From NCBI RefSeq assembly GCF_004328075.1, contig NZ_SJFN01000016.1, forward strand, positions 1 through 64,000: DNA of 64,000 nt. The letters are read 5' to 3'. Positions 17,819 through 26,724 of this stretch are shown here, piece after piece. A program made the position numbers and the translations under genes. Positions within the stretch are counted from its first letter, which is position 1. Each line of letters starts with the position of its first letter. Source of the stretch: Siculibacillus lacustris (lineage in GTDB: Bacteria; Pseudomonadota; Alphaproteobacteria; Rhizobiales; Ancalomicrobiaceae). The notes below the pieces were generated by a model. That model did no database searches, had not been told where the DNA came from, and saw only the letters and a list, made by a program, of their open reading frames with translations.

Positions 17819-18301
17819 CTGTCCGAACCGCACGTCACCACGACCACCCTCGCCACGCCGACGGTTCAGGCCACCGCCCGCCTCACCGTGGCGACGCGGC
17901 CGCGCGCGCGGGTCGACGTCACCGCCGCGCTCGACCGGTGGCTCGCCGGGCTCGGCGCCGGCGACGGACTGCTGACGGTGTTCGTCCGCCACACCTCGGC
18001 GTCGCTGACCGTCCAGGAGAACGCCTCGCCGGAGGTGGTGCCCGACCTGCTCGATGCCCTCGATCGCCTCGCGCCCCGCGACGCCCCGTGGCGTCACGAC
18101 CTCGAGGGCGACGACGACATGCCGGCCCACGTCAAATCGACGCTGACCGGGGTGAGCCTCGCGGTGCCGGTCCGCGACGGCCGCATGGACCTCGGGACGT
18201 GGCAGGCGGTGTGGCTGCTCGAACACCGCGATTCGGCTCATCGCCGGTCGCTGGCGCTGCATTTCATCGGCACTCGGGCGGGCGACGCGCCCGCCCCGTG
18301 A
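17819..18301 (+). CDS. yjbQ: YjbQ family (secondary thiamine-phosphate synthase fold), probable CTG start
   Basis: The product is one YjbQ/UPF0047 domain, with VRHTSASLTVQENASPEV, DDMPAHVKSTLTG, RMDLGTWQAVWLLEHR and LHFIG matching the family. YjbQ has weak thiamine-phosphate synthase activity in E. coli; its true role is open. The first in-frame ATG, GTG or TTG is a GTG at 17888, which would remove the conserved first strand (QATARLTV). The frame is open upstream, and a CTG at 17819 has GGGAGG 5 nt before it. I therefore annotate CTG as the start (160 residues) and give the shorter GTG form as the alternative. Confidence 0.75.
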   Translation: MSEPHVTTTTLATPTVQATARLTVATRPRARVDVTAALDRWLAGLGAGDGLLTVFVRHTSASLTVQENASPEVVPDLLDALDRLAPRDAPWRHDLEGDDDMPAHVKSTLTGVSLAVPVRDGRMDLGTWQAVWLLEHRDSAHRRSLALHFIGTRAGDAPAP

Positions 18302-18310
18302 CCGCCTCGA

Positions 18311-19276
18311 TCACGCCGGGCGATGCTTGAACCGCTCGGTCGCCTCGACCAGGCGGTGGACGATGCCCGGTTCGGTGATGGTGTGGCCGGCGTCGTCGAC
18401 GATGTGGAAATCCGCCTCCGGCCACATCCGCGACAGATCCCAGCCTATGAACAGCGGTGTGCACATGTCGTAGCGGCCGTGGACGATCACTCCGGGAATG
18501 TCCTTCAGGCGGGTCGCGTCGCGGATCAGCTGGTCGTCGGCGTCGAAGAAGCCGCGGTTCATGAAGAAGTGGCATTCGATCCGCGCGAAGGCGAGGGCGA
18601 ATCGGTCGGCGCCGAACGAGGCGACCCGCGCCGGATCGGGCAGCAGCGACAGCGTCGCCCCTTCCCAGGTCGCCCAGCGCCGCGCCGCTTCGAGCCGCAC
18701 CGCCTCGTCGGGCCCGGTCAGGCGGCGGTGATAGGCCGAGATCAGGTCGTCGCGCTCGGCTTCCGGAATGAAATCGCGATAGGCGGCGAACAGGTCGGGG
18801 AAGATCAGGCTCGCCCCCTCCTGATAGAACCACAGCAGCTCCTTGCGCCGCAGCGTGAAGATCCCGCGCAGGATCAGCTCGCTGACCTTGTCGGGATGGG
18901 TCTCGGCATAGGCCAGCGCCAGCGTCGAGCCCCAGGACCCGCCGTAGACCTGCCAGCGCTCGATGCCGAGATGGACCCTGAGCCGCTCGATGTCGGCGAC
19001 CAGATCCCAGGTGGTGTTCTCGGCGAGTTCGGCGTGCGGTGTCGAGGCGCCGCAGCCGCGCTGATCGAACAGAACGATGCGGTAGGCGGCGGGGTCGTGC
19101 AGCCGGCGCATCGTCTCGGTGATGCCGCCGCCGGGACCGCCGTGCAGGCACACCACCGGCTTGCCGGCCGGATTGCCGCACTCTTCCCAATGGAGCTCGT
19201 GCAGCTCGGACACCTTCAGACGACCGACGGTATGGGGGACGATCTCGGGAAACAGGCTGTGGCGCAGGTCGGACAA
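18311..19276 (-). CDS. pip: Proline iminopeptidase
   Basis: A 321-residue alpha/beta hydrolase of family S33, which removes N-terminal proline from peptides in the cytoplasm. HGGPGGG forms the oxyanion region near residue 45, GGSWGS holds the nucleophilic Ser near residue 115, HGRYD carries the acid and DAGHT the catalytic His near the end. The TTG at 19276 is chosen because GGAG lies upstream and the protein then begins just before the conserved LFPEI-P segment. An ATG at 19342 would add 22 Arg/Pro-rich residues not seen in the family. The gene runs convergently to yjbQ with a 9-nt gap. Confidence 0.9.
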   Translation of the reverse strand: MSDLRHSLFPEIVPHTVGRLKVSELHELHWEECGNPAGKPVVCLHGGPGGGITETMRRLHDPAAYRIVLFDQRGCGASTPHAELAENTTWDLVADIERLRVHLGIERWQVYGGSWGSTLALAYAETHPDKVSELILRGIFTLRRKELLWFYQEGASLIFPDLFAAYRDFIPEAERDDLISAYHRRLTGPDEAVRLEAARRWATWEGATLSLLPDPARVASFGADRFALAFARIECHFFMNRGFFDADDQLIRDATRLKDIPGVIVHGRYDMCTPLFIGWDLSRMWPEADFHIVDDAGHTITEPGIVHRLVEATERFKHRPA

Positions 19277-19684
19277 GGCGATCTCCGGGCGGCGAGGGGA
19301 GGGGAGGCGCCGCCGAGCGGGTCGGCGGCGGCGGGCAACCACGATACAGGCGCGGCGCCGCGACGGAACCCCTCCCGGCGCGCATCCGAATCCCGCCGAT
19401 GGAATTCCGAATTTCTTGCGAATGAGCGGGAAAATTGCACGGAAAACGAAACAATACGTAAGGTGAGCAGCTTATTCGGGTGCACTGCACCTCTGGAGCC
19501 TTGCGCCGCGCTGCTCGGGGATCGATACTTCATACAGGGTGTGCGACGGGAGGTCGCCGAGACGGCGGAGCCGCGCTTCGTCGCCTCGATCGGAAACGGT
19601 CACCTCGGAGGTCGTGGCGTCGCGCACGAGCGGGCGCCGCGGATCCGAGCCGACCGCAGGCCGAGGTTGCAAGGGGGAACGGGA
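19277..19684. other. 408-nt divergent intergenic region
   Basis: It separates the iminopeptidase from the LuxR-type regulator. The stretch 19385-19500 is clearly less G+C-rich and probably holds the promoters. An inverted repeat GGTGCA-C-TGCACC sits at 19479-19491. No convincing gene was found. Confidence 0.4.
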
Positions 19685-20353
19685 TTGGCGAACAATCCGG
19701 GCTATCGGTTCGTGATCGCGGACGACCATCCGCTGTTTCGCGGCGCGTTGCGCCAGACTCTCGAGGGCATGTTCGACGGTGTGGTGATCGCCGAAGCGGG
19801 GTCGCTGGAGGCGGTCTCGAAGATCCTCGAAGAGGCCGAGGACGTCGATTTGGTGCTCCTCGATCTCAACATGCCGGGGGTCCGCGGCTATTCGGGCCTG
19901 ATGTATCTGCGCGCCCAGTATCCGACCGTACCGGTCGTCGTGGTCTCCGCCAACGAAGACCCCGGCACCATCCGGCGCTGCATGGAATTCGGCGCCGCCG
20001 GTTTCGTACCGAAGTCGCTCGGCACCGATTCGATCCGCGAGGCCTTGTCGACGGTGATGGCCGGCGACGTCTGGACCCCGGCCGACGTCGACATCTCCTC
20101 GATGCCCGTCGACGAGACCGGCAAGCTGGTGCAGCGCCTGTCGACGCTGACGCCACAGCAGGTCCGCGTGCTGATGATGCTGTCGGAAGGCCTGCTCAAC
20201 AAGCAGATCGCCTACGAGCTCGGCGTTTCGGAAGCCACCGTCAAGGCCCACGTCTCGGCGATCCTGCAGAAGCTCGGCGTCGAGAGCCGCACCCAGGCGG
20301 TGATCGCCGCCTCCAAGATCGAAGCCGGCCACTGGCAGTCGATCGGCAGCTGA
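19685..20353 (+). CDS. NarL/LuxR-type response regulator (CrbR/ErdR-like)
   Basis: A 222-residue response regulator. The receiver has the acidic pair in IADDHPLFRG, phospho-acceptor Asp60 in LLDLNMPG, VVSANE and the switch Lys in FVPKSL. The LuxR HTH spans about 150-215 (LTPQQVRVLMMLSEGLLNKQ and VSEATVKAHVSAIL). The TTG at 19685 is preferred, with AGGGGGA upstream, because the receiver starts at once; the frame is open much further upstream but that part is non-coding in look. It converges on a hybrid kinase with a sodium-symporter domain, the same pairing as CrbS/CrbR in Vibrio and MxtR/ErdR in Pseudomonas, which switch on acetate use. Confidence 0.88.
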   Translation: MANNPGYRFVIADDHPLFRGALRQTLEGMFDGVVIAEAGSLEAVSKILEEAEDVDLVLLDLNMPGVRGYSGLMYLRAQYPTVPVVVVSANEDPGTIRRCMEFGAAGFVPKSLGTDSIREALSTVMAGDVWTPADVDISSMPVDETGKLVQRLSTLTPQQVRVLMMLSEGLLNKQIAYELGVSEATVKAHVSAILQKLGVESRTQAVIAASKIEAGHWQSIGS

Positions 20354-20376
20354 GCGGCCCTTATCCCTACGAACCG

Positions 20377-20403
20377 AGCCGCCGCCTGCGAGGTGCGGCG
20401 GCT
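20377..20403. terminator. Hairpin between convergent regulator and kinase
   Basis: A 9-bp stem (AGCCGCCGC with GCGGCGGCT) around a 9-nt loop lies between the two convergent stops. It is usable in both directions and has no marked U-tract. Confidence 0.55.
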
Positions 20404-20458
20404 TCGTCATGCGCGGGGCATGCCCGGCCGCGGAGGTCGACGCCGAAGGGCGCGCCCC

Positions 20459-23400
20459 TCACTCCGCCGCCGCCGCCTTGGCCGCCCGGCATTGCGCCAG
20501 CACCGCCCGCAGCGCCGCCGGCTTGACCGGCTTGTTCAGCACCGAGATCGACTTCTCCGCCGCCGCTTCGCGCACCTGCGGGGATCGGTCGGCGGTGATC
20601 AGCGCCGCCTGCAGTTCGCTGCCGAAGCGCCAGCGCAGCTGCACCACCGCGTCGATGCCGTTGCCGTCGTCGAGATGGTAGTCGACGAACAGCAGATCGA
20701 CGCCGTGGCCGCGCTCCTTGACCCGCTGCGACAGGATCGCCGAGGCCTCCTTCTGGTCGTGCGCCTTGACCACTTCGGCGCCCCAGCCGACCAGCAGCGC
20801 CTCCATGCCGTCGAGGATCTTCTCCTCGTTGTCGAGGCACAGCACGCTCATCCCGTCGAAGCGCGCCGCCGACAGGCGCGGCTGGCCTTCGACGGTGGCG
20901 GTCTCGGGGATCGGCGCGGCGGTCGGCACGTCGACCCAGAAGTGCGAGCCCTGATGCGGCGCCGACTTGACGCCGATCGGATGCGACAGCACCCGGCCGA
21001 TGCGCTCGACGATCGACAATCCGAGGCCGAGGCCGCGGGCGATCTTGGCGCCCTGGTCGAGGCGTTGGAACTCCAGGAAGATGATCTTCTGCTTGGATTC
21101 CGGGATGCCCAGCCCGGTGTCGAGCACGTCGACGGTGAGCCGCCCGCGCTTGCGCCGGCACCCCACCACCACCCGGCCGTGCTGGGTGTATTTGATGGCG
21201 TTGGACACCAGATTCTGCACCAGCCGGCGCAGCAGGCGGCGGTCGGAACGCACCCACAGGCTCGACGGCAGCACCCGGAAGTCGAGGCCGCGGTCGCGGG
21301 CGATCGGCTCGAACTCGAGCTTCAGCTGCTTCAGGATCTCGTCGATGCGGAACACCCCGAATTCCGGCTTGAGCGCGCCGGTGTCGAGGCGGCTGATGTC
21401 GAGCAGCGCCCCGAGGATCTCCTCGACCGCGTCGAGCGACTGGTCGATGTTGACCGCATGAGTGGCGAGCGGCCCGCCCTCGGTCTTCTCGACCAGCGAG
21501 GTGGCGTAGAGCCGGGCGGCGTTGAGCGGCTGCAGGATGTCGTGGCCGGCGGCGGCGAGGAACTTGGTCTTGCCGATGTTGGCCTCGTCGGCCTCGGCCT
21601 TGGCCCGCGACAATTCGCTGTTCAGCCGGGTCAGTTCCTCGGTGCGCTCGCGCACCCGCCGCTCCAGGGTCTCGTTGGCGCGCGCCAGCGCTTCGGCGCT
21701 CGCGACCCGTTCGGTGATGTCGGTCCAGGTGGTGACGATGCCGCCGTCGGGCATCGGCGAGGTCCGGACTTCGATCACCGCGTCGGTCGAGGCGAGGCGC
21801 TCGTGGTAGGTCTCCATCCGCCGCACCAGCCGGTCGAGGCGGTCGCGGATGATCCGCTCGGGATTGCCCGAGCCGAATTCGCCGCGCTCGGCGCGGTCGC
21901 GCACGATCGCCTGCAGCGACACCCCGACCTGGGCGAACTCCGGGCCGAGATCGAGGATCTGGCGGAACTGGCGGTTCCAGCAGATCAGCCCGAGCTCGCG
22001 GTCGAACACCGAGATGCCCTGTCCGACCTGATCGAGGGCGATCTGCAGCAGATCGCGATTGTACTGGATCGCCGCCGAGGCGTCGTCGAGCAGCTTGATC
22101 GCCGCCTTGGTCGATGGGTCGCGGCGCTTGACCAGCAGCGACAGGACCAGCCTCGACGAGGCCGCGCCGATCGCCGAGGCGAGCAACTGTTCGGCGAAAC
22201 GCAGGAGATGCAGATCGGCCTGACGGTCGCCGACCAGCGGCAGGGTGTGGGTGCGGCCGAAATCGGCGAAGGCGCGGTTGGTGCGATCCTCGCCGAGATA
22301 GCGCGCCACCGTCGAGATCAGGTCGTCGACCGTCACCGCGGTGCGCCAGCGCCTGAGCGCCGGCGTCGGGGTGAATTCCGACGGCACGAAGACGTTGGCC
22401 TGCAGCCGCTCGATCGGTTCCGGCGCCCGGGTCATCGACACCGACACGAACACCACGACGTTGGCGAGCAGGCTCCAGAACACCCCGTGCGCCAGCGGAT
22501 CGAAGGCCAGCGAGAACAGCGCCTGCGGCCTGAGCACCCACAGGCCGAAGGGCCCGTGCAGCAGCAGCGACGACGAGCCGTAACCGGCTTCCACGAAGGT
22601 CGGCAGGGCCAGCGTGTAGCACCACACCGCGAAGCCGGCGAGAATCCCGGCGATCGCCCCGCGCGCCGTGCCGCGCCGCCAGAACAGCGCGCCGAAGAAC
22701 GCCGGCGCGAACTGGGCGATCGCCGCGAAGGCCAGGAGCCCGATGTCGGCCAGCGCCGAGGCGTCGGCCACCGCCCGGTGATAGGCATAGGCCAGCATCA
22801 GGATGACCAGGATAGCGATGCGCCGCGCCATCAGCAGTTGGCGCACCATGTTGGGCTCTTCCTCGCCGTCGCGCCCCGCGCGCCGCACCAGGATCGGCGC
22901 CACCACCTCGTTGCAGACCATCACCGCCAGCGCCACCGAGGCGACGATCACCATCGCGGTCGCCGACGAAAGCCCGCCGATGAAGGCGGTCACCGTGATC
23001 AGGTCGGCGCCGGCGTCGAGCGGTAGGCGCAGGACATAGGTGTCGGCGTCGATCGCCGTGCCGTAACGCACCATGCCGGCCATCGCCAGCGGCACCACGA
23101 ACAGGTTGATCGCCACCAGATAGGCCGGGAACAGCCAGCGCGCGACGCCGATCTCGGTCGCCGTGCGGTTCTCCACCACCGCCACGTGGAACATCCGCGG
23201 CAGCAAGAGCACCGCGAAGAACGACAGGAGCGACATCACGATCCAGTTGCCGCCCGACAGGCCGCGGGTGAACATCGGCGCGCTGATCGGATTGGCCTCG
23301 ACCGCCGCGTAGAGGTCGGACGGGCCGTCGAACAGCACGAACAGCACATAGAGGCCGACCGCCGACAGGGTCACCAGCTTGACCACCGACTCGGTCGCCA

Positions 23401-23986
23401 CCGCCAGCATCAGGCCGGTCTGGTGCTCGGTGGCGTCGATCTGGCGGGTGCCGAACAGGCAGGCGAAGGCGGCCATCGACATCGCCACGGTCAGCGGCAC
23501 GTCGGGGTGGAACGGCGCCGGGCCGATGCCGAAATCGAGATGGGCGACCAGCGTCGACACCGATTGCGACACCGCCTTCAGCTGCAGGGCGATGTAGGGG
23601 ACGATGCCGACGAAGGCGATCAACGTCACCACCGCGGCGAGCGGCTGGCTCTTGCCGTAGCGCGCCGCGATGAAGTCGGCGATCGAGGTGATTCGCTCGG
23701 ACTTGGCGAGCTTGACCACCCGTCGGAAGATCGGGAAACCGATCGTGAACAGCACGATCGGTCCGACGTAGATGGTCAGGAAGTCGAAGCCCTTGGTGGC
23801 GGCGAGACCGACCGAGCCGAAGAAGGTCCAGGAGGTGCAATAGACGCCGAGCGTCAGCGCATAGATCAGCGGTCGTCCGGAGACCGACGACCAGCGTTCC
23901 GCGTTGCGGTCACCGTAATGGGCGACCGCGAACAACATACCGATGTAGACGAGGGCGATCGCCAGGACCAACCAGCCTTGGAGCAT
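20459..23986 (-). CDS. Sodium:solute symporter-fused PAS hybrid histidine kinase (CrbS/MxtR-like)
   Basis: A 1175-residue membrane kinase. Residues about 1-500 form a PutP-like sodium:solute symporter domain with a dozen or more helices (GVYCTSWTFFGSVGLA and GGLSSATAMVIVA are recognisable). A PAS domain (about 640-760) and a coiled coil follow, then the kinase: H-box GHDILQPLNAARL with His815, N-box NLVSNAIKYT, and G-boxes DTGLGIPE and GLGLGLSIVERI. A C-terminal receiver has Asp1102 in VDYHL and Lys in LNKPVK. The fusion is characteristic of CrbS and MxtR, acetate-response sensors. The ATG at 23986 places the first helix at residue 5; GGGAGAAGG is upstream. Confidence 0.92.
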   Translation of the reverse strand: MLQGWLVLAIALVYIGMLFAVAHYGDRNAERWSSVSGRPLIYALTLGVYCTSWTFFGSVGLAATKGFDFLTIYVGPIVLFTIGFPIFRRVVKLAKSERITSIADFIAARYGKSQPLAAVVTLIAFVGIVPYIALQLKAVSQSVSTLVAHLDFGIGPAPFHPDVPLTVAMSMAAFACLFGTRQIDATEHQTGLMLAVATESVVKLVTLSAVGLYVLFVLFDGPSDLYAAVEANPISAPMFTRGLSGGNWIVMSLLSFFAVLLLPRMFHVAVVENRTATEIGVARWLFPAYLVAINLFVVPLAMAGMVRYGTAIDADTYVLRLPLDAGADLITVTAFIGGLSSATAMVIVASVALAVMVCNEVVAPILVRRAGRDGEEEPNMVRQLLMARRIAILVILMLAYAYHRAVADASALADIGLLAFAAIAQFAPAFFGALFWRRGTARGAIAGILAGFAVWCYTLALPTFVEAGYGSSSLLLHGPFGLWVLRPQALFSLAFDPLAHGVFWSLLANVVVFVSVSMTRAPEPIERLQANVFVPSEFTPTPALRRWRTAVTVDDLISTVARYLGEDRTNRAFADFGRTHTLPLVGDRQADLHLLRFAEQLLASAIGAASSRLVLSLLVKRRDPSTKAAIKLLDDASAAIQYNRDLLQIALDQVGQGISVFDRELGLICWNRQFRQILDLGPEFAQVGVSLQAIVRDRAERGEFGSGNPERIIRDRLDRLVRRMETYHERLASTDAVIEVRTSPMPDGGIVTTWTDITERVASAEALARANETLERRVRERTEELTRLNSELSRAKAEADEANIGKTKFLAAAGHDILQPLNAARLYATSLVEKTEGGPLATHAVNIDQSLDAVEEILGALLDISRLDTGALKPEFGVFRIDEILKQLKLEFEPIARDRGLDFRVLPSSLWVRSDRRLLRRLVQNLVSNAIKYTQHGRVVVGCRRKRGRLTVDVLDTGLGIPESKQKIIFLEFQRLDQGAKIARGLGLGLSIVERIGRVLSHPIGVKSAPHQGSHFWVDVPTAAPIPETATVEGQPRLSAARFDGMSVLCLDNEEKILDGMEALLVGWGAEVVKAHDQKEASAILSQRVKERGHGVDLLFVDYHLDDGNGIDAVVQLRWRFGSELQAALITADRSPQVREAAAEKSISVLNKPVKPAALRAVLAQCRAAKAAAAE

Positions 23987-24221
23987 CGATCGGCGGCCTT
24001 CTCCCCTTCGAATGAAAATCGTGCCGCCGCGGCGCCTCGGCGCCATCGGACCGCGGCTCAATCGAGCACATGTGGAAGATCCTGTCCATCGGCGCCGCCG
24101 GGCCGGGCCGGGCGCCCCCGCGAAGGTTGCGGAGCGCGGGCGGTCATGGGACAAGGCCGGATCGCCGCACGGGCGGGGGCCTGCCGCCTCGCCCGTCGCG
24201 TTCGCCCACGAGGAAGCCGTC

Positions 24222-25406
24222 ATGTCCGATCTCCGCGCCGGCCTGCGCCCCGAGGCGCTCGCCGCCCCGCCGTCCGGTATCGTCGAGGTGATGAACTACG
24301 GCCGCGATCGCGCCGGCCTGATCCCGCTGTGGGCCGGCGAGGGCGATCTCGCCACGCCGCGCTTCGTCTGCGACGCCGCCACCCGCTCGCTCGCCGCCGG
24401 CGAGACCTTCTACACCTGGCAGCGCGGCATCCCCGATCTGCGCGCCGCCCTCGCCCGCAACGCCGAACGGCTCTACGGCCGGCCGGCCGCCCCCGAGCGC
24501 TTCTTCGTCACCGGTTCGGGCATGCAGGCGATCCAGATCGCCGCCACCGCCCTGGTCGGGGCCGGCGACGAGGTGCTGGTGCCGACCCCGTCCTGGCCCA
24601 ACGTGCCGGCGGCGATCGCCCTGCGCGGCGCCCGCGTCGTCGAGATCCCGATGACCTTCGCGCCGAGCGGCTGGACCCTCGATCTCGACCGCCTCGCCGC
24701 GGCGGTCGGCCCGACCACCCGGGCGATCTTCCTCAACACCCCGTGCAATCCCACCGGCTGGACCGCCACCCGCGAGGAACTGGCGGCGATCCTGGCGATC
24801 GCCCGCCGTTCGGGCCTGTGGATCGTCGCCGACGAGGTCTACGGCCGCTTCGTCTTCGACGGCAGCCCCCGCGCCCCGTCGTTCCACGACGTCGCCGAAC
24901 CCGACGACCGCATCGTCTGGGTCGACACCTTCTCCAAGAACTGGGCGATGACCGGCTGGCGGGTCGGCTGGATCGAGGCGCCGCCCGAACTCGGCGACGT
25001 GATCGAGAACCTCGTGCAGTATTCGACCTCCGGCGTCGCGGTGTTCCTGCAGCGCGGGGCGGTCGCCGCCCTCGACCACGGCGAGGGCTTCCTCGCCCAC
25101 CAGCTCGCCCGCATCGGCGAGAGCCGGCGCCTGCTGATCGCCGCGCTCGGGGCCGAACCGCGGGTCCGCTTCGCCGAGCCGGGCGGCGGATTCTACCTGT
25201 TCTTCGCCGTCGACGGGGAACCCGACACCGCGCGCCTCGGCCTGCGGCTGGTCGACGAGGCCAACGTCGGGCTGGCCCCGGGGACCGCCTTCGGCACCGC
25301 CGGCGCCGGCTTCCTGCGCCTGTGCTTCGCCCGCAGTCCCGACAGTATCGCCGAGGCCGCCGCCCGGATCGTCGCCTGGCTCGCAGAACCGTCGCGAGTC
25401 CCTTGA
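24222..25406 (+). CDS. Aminotransferase class I/II (aspartate aminotransferase-like)
   Basis: A 394-residue fold-type I PLP enzyme. GSGMQAIQIAATAL starts the cofactor region, NTPCNPTGW is the family's Asn-Pro motif, DEVYGRFVF holds the PLP-ring Asp and Tyr, DTFSKNWAMTGWRVGW contains the Schiff-base Lys, and the C-terminal FLRLCFARS has the carboxylate-binding Arg. The donor amino acid cannot be decided; many such paralogues act on aspartate, alanine or aromatic amino acids. GAGGAA is 7 nt before the ATG. It stands alone between the sensor kinase (divergent) and fixL. Confidence 0.9.
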   Translation: MSDLRAGLRPEALAAPPSGIVEVMNYGRDRAGLIPLWAGEGDLATPRFVCDAATRSLAAGETFYTWQRGIPDLRAALARNAERLYGRPAAPERFFVTGSGMQAIQIAATALVGAGDEVLVPTPSWPNVPAAIALRGARVVEIPMTFAPSGWTLDLDRLAAAVGPTTRAIFLNTPCNPTGWTATREELAAILAIARRSGLWIVADEVYGRFVFDGSPRAPSFHDVAEPDDRIVWVDTFSKNWAMTGWRVGWIEAPPELGDVIENLVQYSTSGVAVFLQRGAVAALDHGEGFLAHQLARIGESRRLLIAALGAEPRVRFAEPGGGFYLFFAVDGEPDTARLGLRLVDEANVGLAPGTAFGTAGAGFLRLCFARSPDSIAEAAARIVAWLAEPSRVP

Positions 25407-25532
25407 GTTTCGGTAGAATTCCCGTCATGGAATAGGTAGATCTCCGGTGATCCGATGCAGCGGTGCGCCGGGGTTCCGAACGCCGCCTCGCGGTCCGGGA
25501 CCGGATCTGCCGGGATTGAGGAGAGATCGCTC

Positions 25533-26675
25533 GTGACATCGCAGCCGCCGACCGTTTCCGAGGCGCGCCTCCTCAGTGTCCTCGATACCGCGGTGGACGG
25601 CATCATCGTGATCGACGAACGCGGCCGCATGTTGATCTTCAACAAGGCCTGCGAGGATCTGTTCGGCTATCCCGTGGCCGAGATGGTCGGTCGCAATGTG
25701 CGCGAGTTGATGCCGCCGGAATTCTCGGTCGACCACGATTCCTACCTGGCGAATTATCTCGCCACCGGCGAGCGGCGGATCATCGGCATCGGCCGCGAGG
25801 TGCGTGGCCGCCACGCCGACGGCACGGTGTTCCCGATCGAGCTGTCGGTCGGCGAGGCCCGCACCCCCGACGGCCGCCAGTTCATCGGCATCATCCGCGA
25901 TCTGCGCCAGCGCAAGGCAGTCGAGCAGCGCCTCAACCAGCTCCAGGCGCAACTGGTCCAGATGGCCCGGGTCAACGCCATGGACGAGATGGGCGCGGCC
26001 ATCGCCCACGAATTGAACCAACCGCTGACCGCGGTGATGCTCTATCTGCAGGCCTTGAAGCGCAAGCTGACCCGCGACGGCGACGAGACCGGCCCCGATC
26101 CGGCGATCCTGGAGATTCTGTCCAAGGCCAGCCGCGAGGCCGAACGCGCCTCCTCGATCATCCAGCGCATGCGTCATTTCGTCGAGAAGCGCGAACCCGA
26201 CCGTCAGGCCGTCGATCTCGGCAAGCTGATCGACGAGGCTCTGGAACTGACCCTGCTCGGCAACGACGGCGCCGGCGTCGAAGTGGTCCGCGACGAGGCG
26301 ATCGATCTGCCGCGGATCGAGGTCGACCCGGTCCAGATCCAGCAGATCCTCATCAACCTGATCCGCAACGCCATCGAGGCGGTGCGCACCCGGCAGGAGC
26401 GGTGGATCCGCATCGCGGTGCGCGTCGGCGAGGGCCGTCTGTCGGTGGAGGTCGAAGACAGCGGCGCCGGCATTCCCAAAGAGACGGTGCGCTCGCTGTT
26501 CAAGGCCTTCGCCACGTCGAAGAAGTCGGGACTCGGGCTCGGGCTTGCGATTTCGCGCTCGATCGCTCAGAACCACGGCGGAGATCTTCTGGTCGAACCC
26601 GGCGGGGAAGGACGCGGCGCCACCTTCGTGTTGTCGCTGCCCTTGACCCCGGCGGCGTCCGGTAAGGCGGGATGA
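25533..26675 (+). CDS. fixL: FixL oxygen-sensing heme-PAS histidine kinase (soluble)
   Basis: A 380-residue cytoplasmic kinase with no transmembrane segment. The PAS domain (about 10-125) keeps the residues that define FixL: His68 in DHDSYLANY, equivalent to heme-ligating His200 of Bradyrhizobium FixL, and Arg88 in IIGIGREV, equivalent to distal Arg220; the 20-residue spacing is identical. The kinase follows with His159 in IAHELNQPL, NLIRNAIEA as N-box, and DSGAGIP and GLGLGLAISRSI as G-boxes. The GTG start is supported by GAGGAGAG upstream. It is the first gene of a unit with fixJ, a receiver and fixK. Low oxygen should release inhibition and phosphorylate FixJ. Confidence 0.93.
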   Translation: MTSQPPTVSEARLLSVLDTAVDGIIVIDERGRMLIFNKACEDLFGYPVAEMVGRNVRELMPPEFSVDHDSYLANYLATGERRIIGIGREVRGRHADGTVFPIELSVGEARTPDGRQFIGIIRDLRQRKAVEQRLNQLQAQLVQMARVNAMDEMGAAIAHELNQPLTAVMLYLQALKRKLTRDGDETGPDPAILEILSKASREAERASSIIQRMRHFVEKREPDRQAVDLGKLIDEALELTLLGNDGAGVEVVRDEAIDLPRIEVDPVQIQQILINLIRNAIEAVRTRQERWIRIAVRVGEGRLSVEVEDSGAGIPKETVRSLFKAFATSKKSGLGLGLAISRSIAQNHGGDLLVEPGGEGRGATFVLSLPLTPAASGKAG

Positions 26676-26724
26676 AACGATCGGAGGGAGCGCCCCGGCT
26701 CCATCCGACCAATCGAGGTGAACG

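Noticed and set aside
20393-23026. Long open plus-strand frame opposite the symporter-kinase
   Set aside because: Low-complexity product; the minus-strand kinase motifs are complete.
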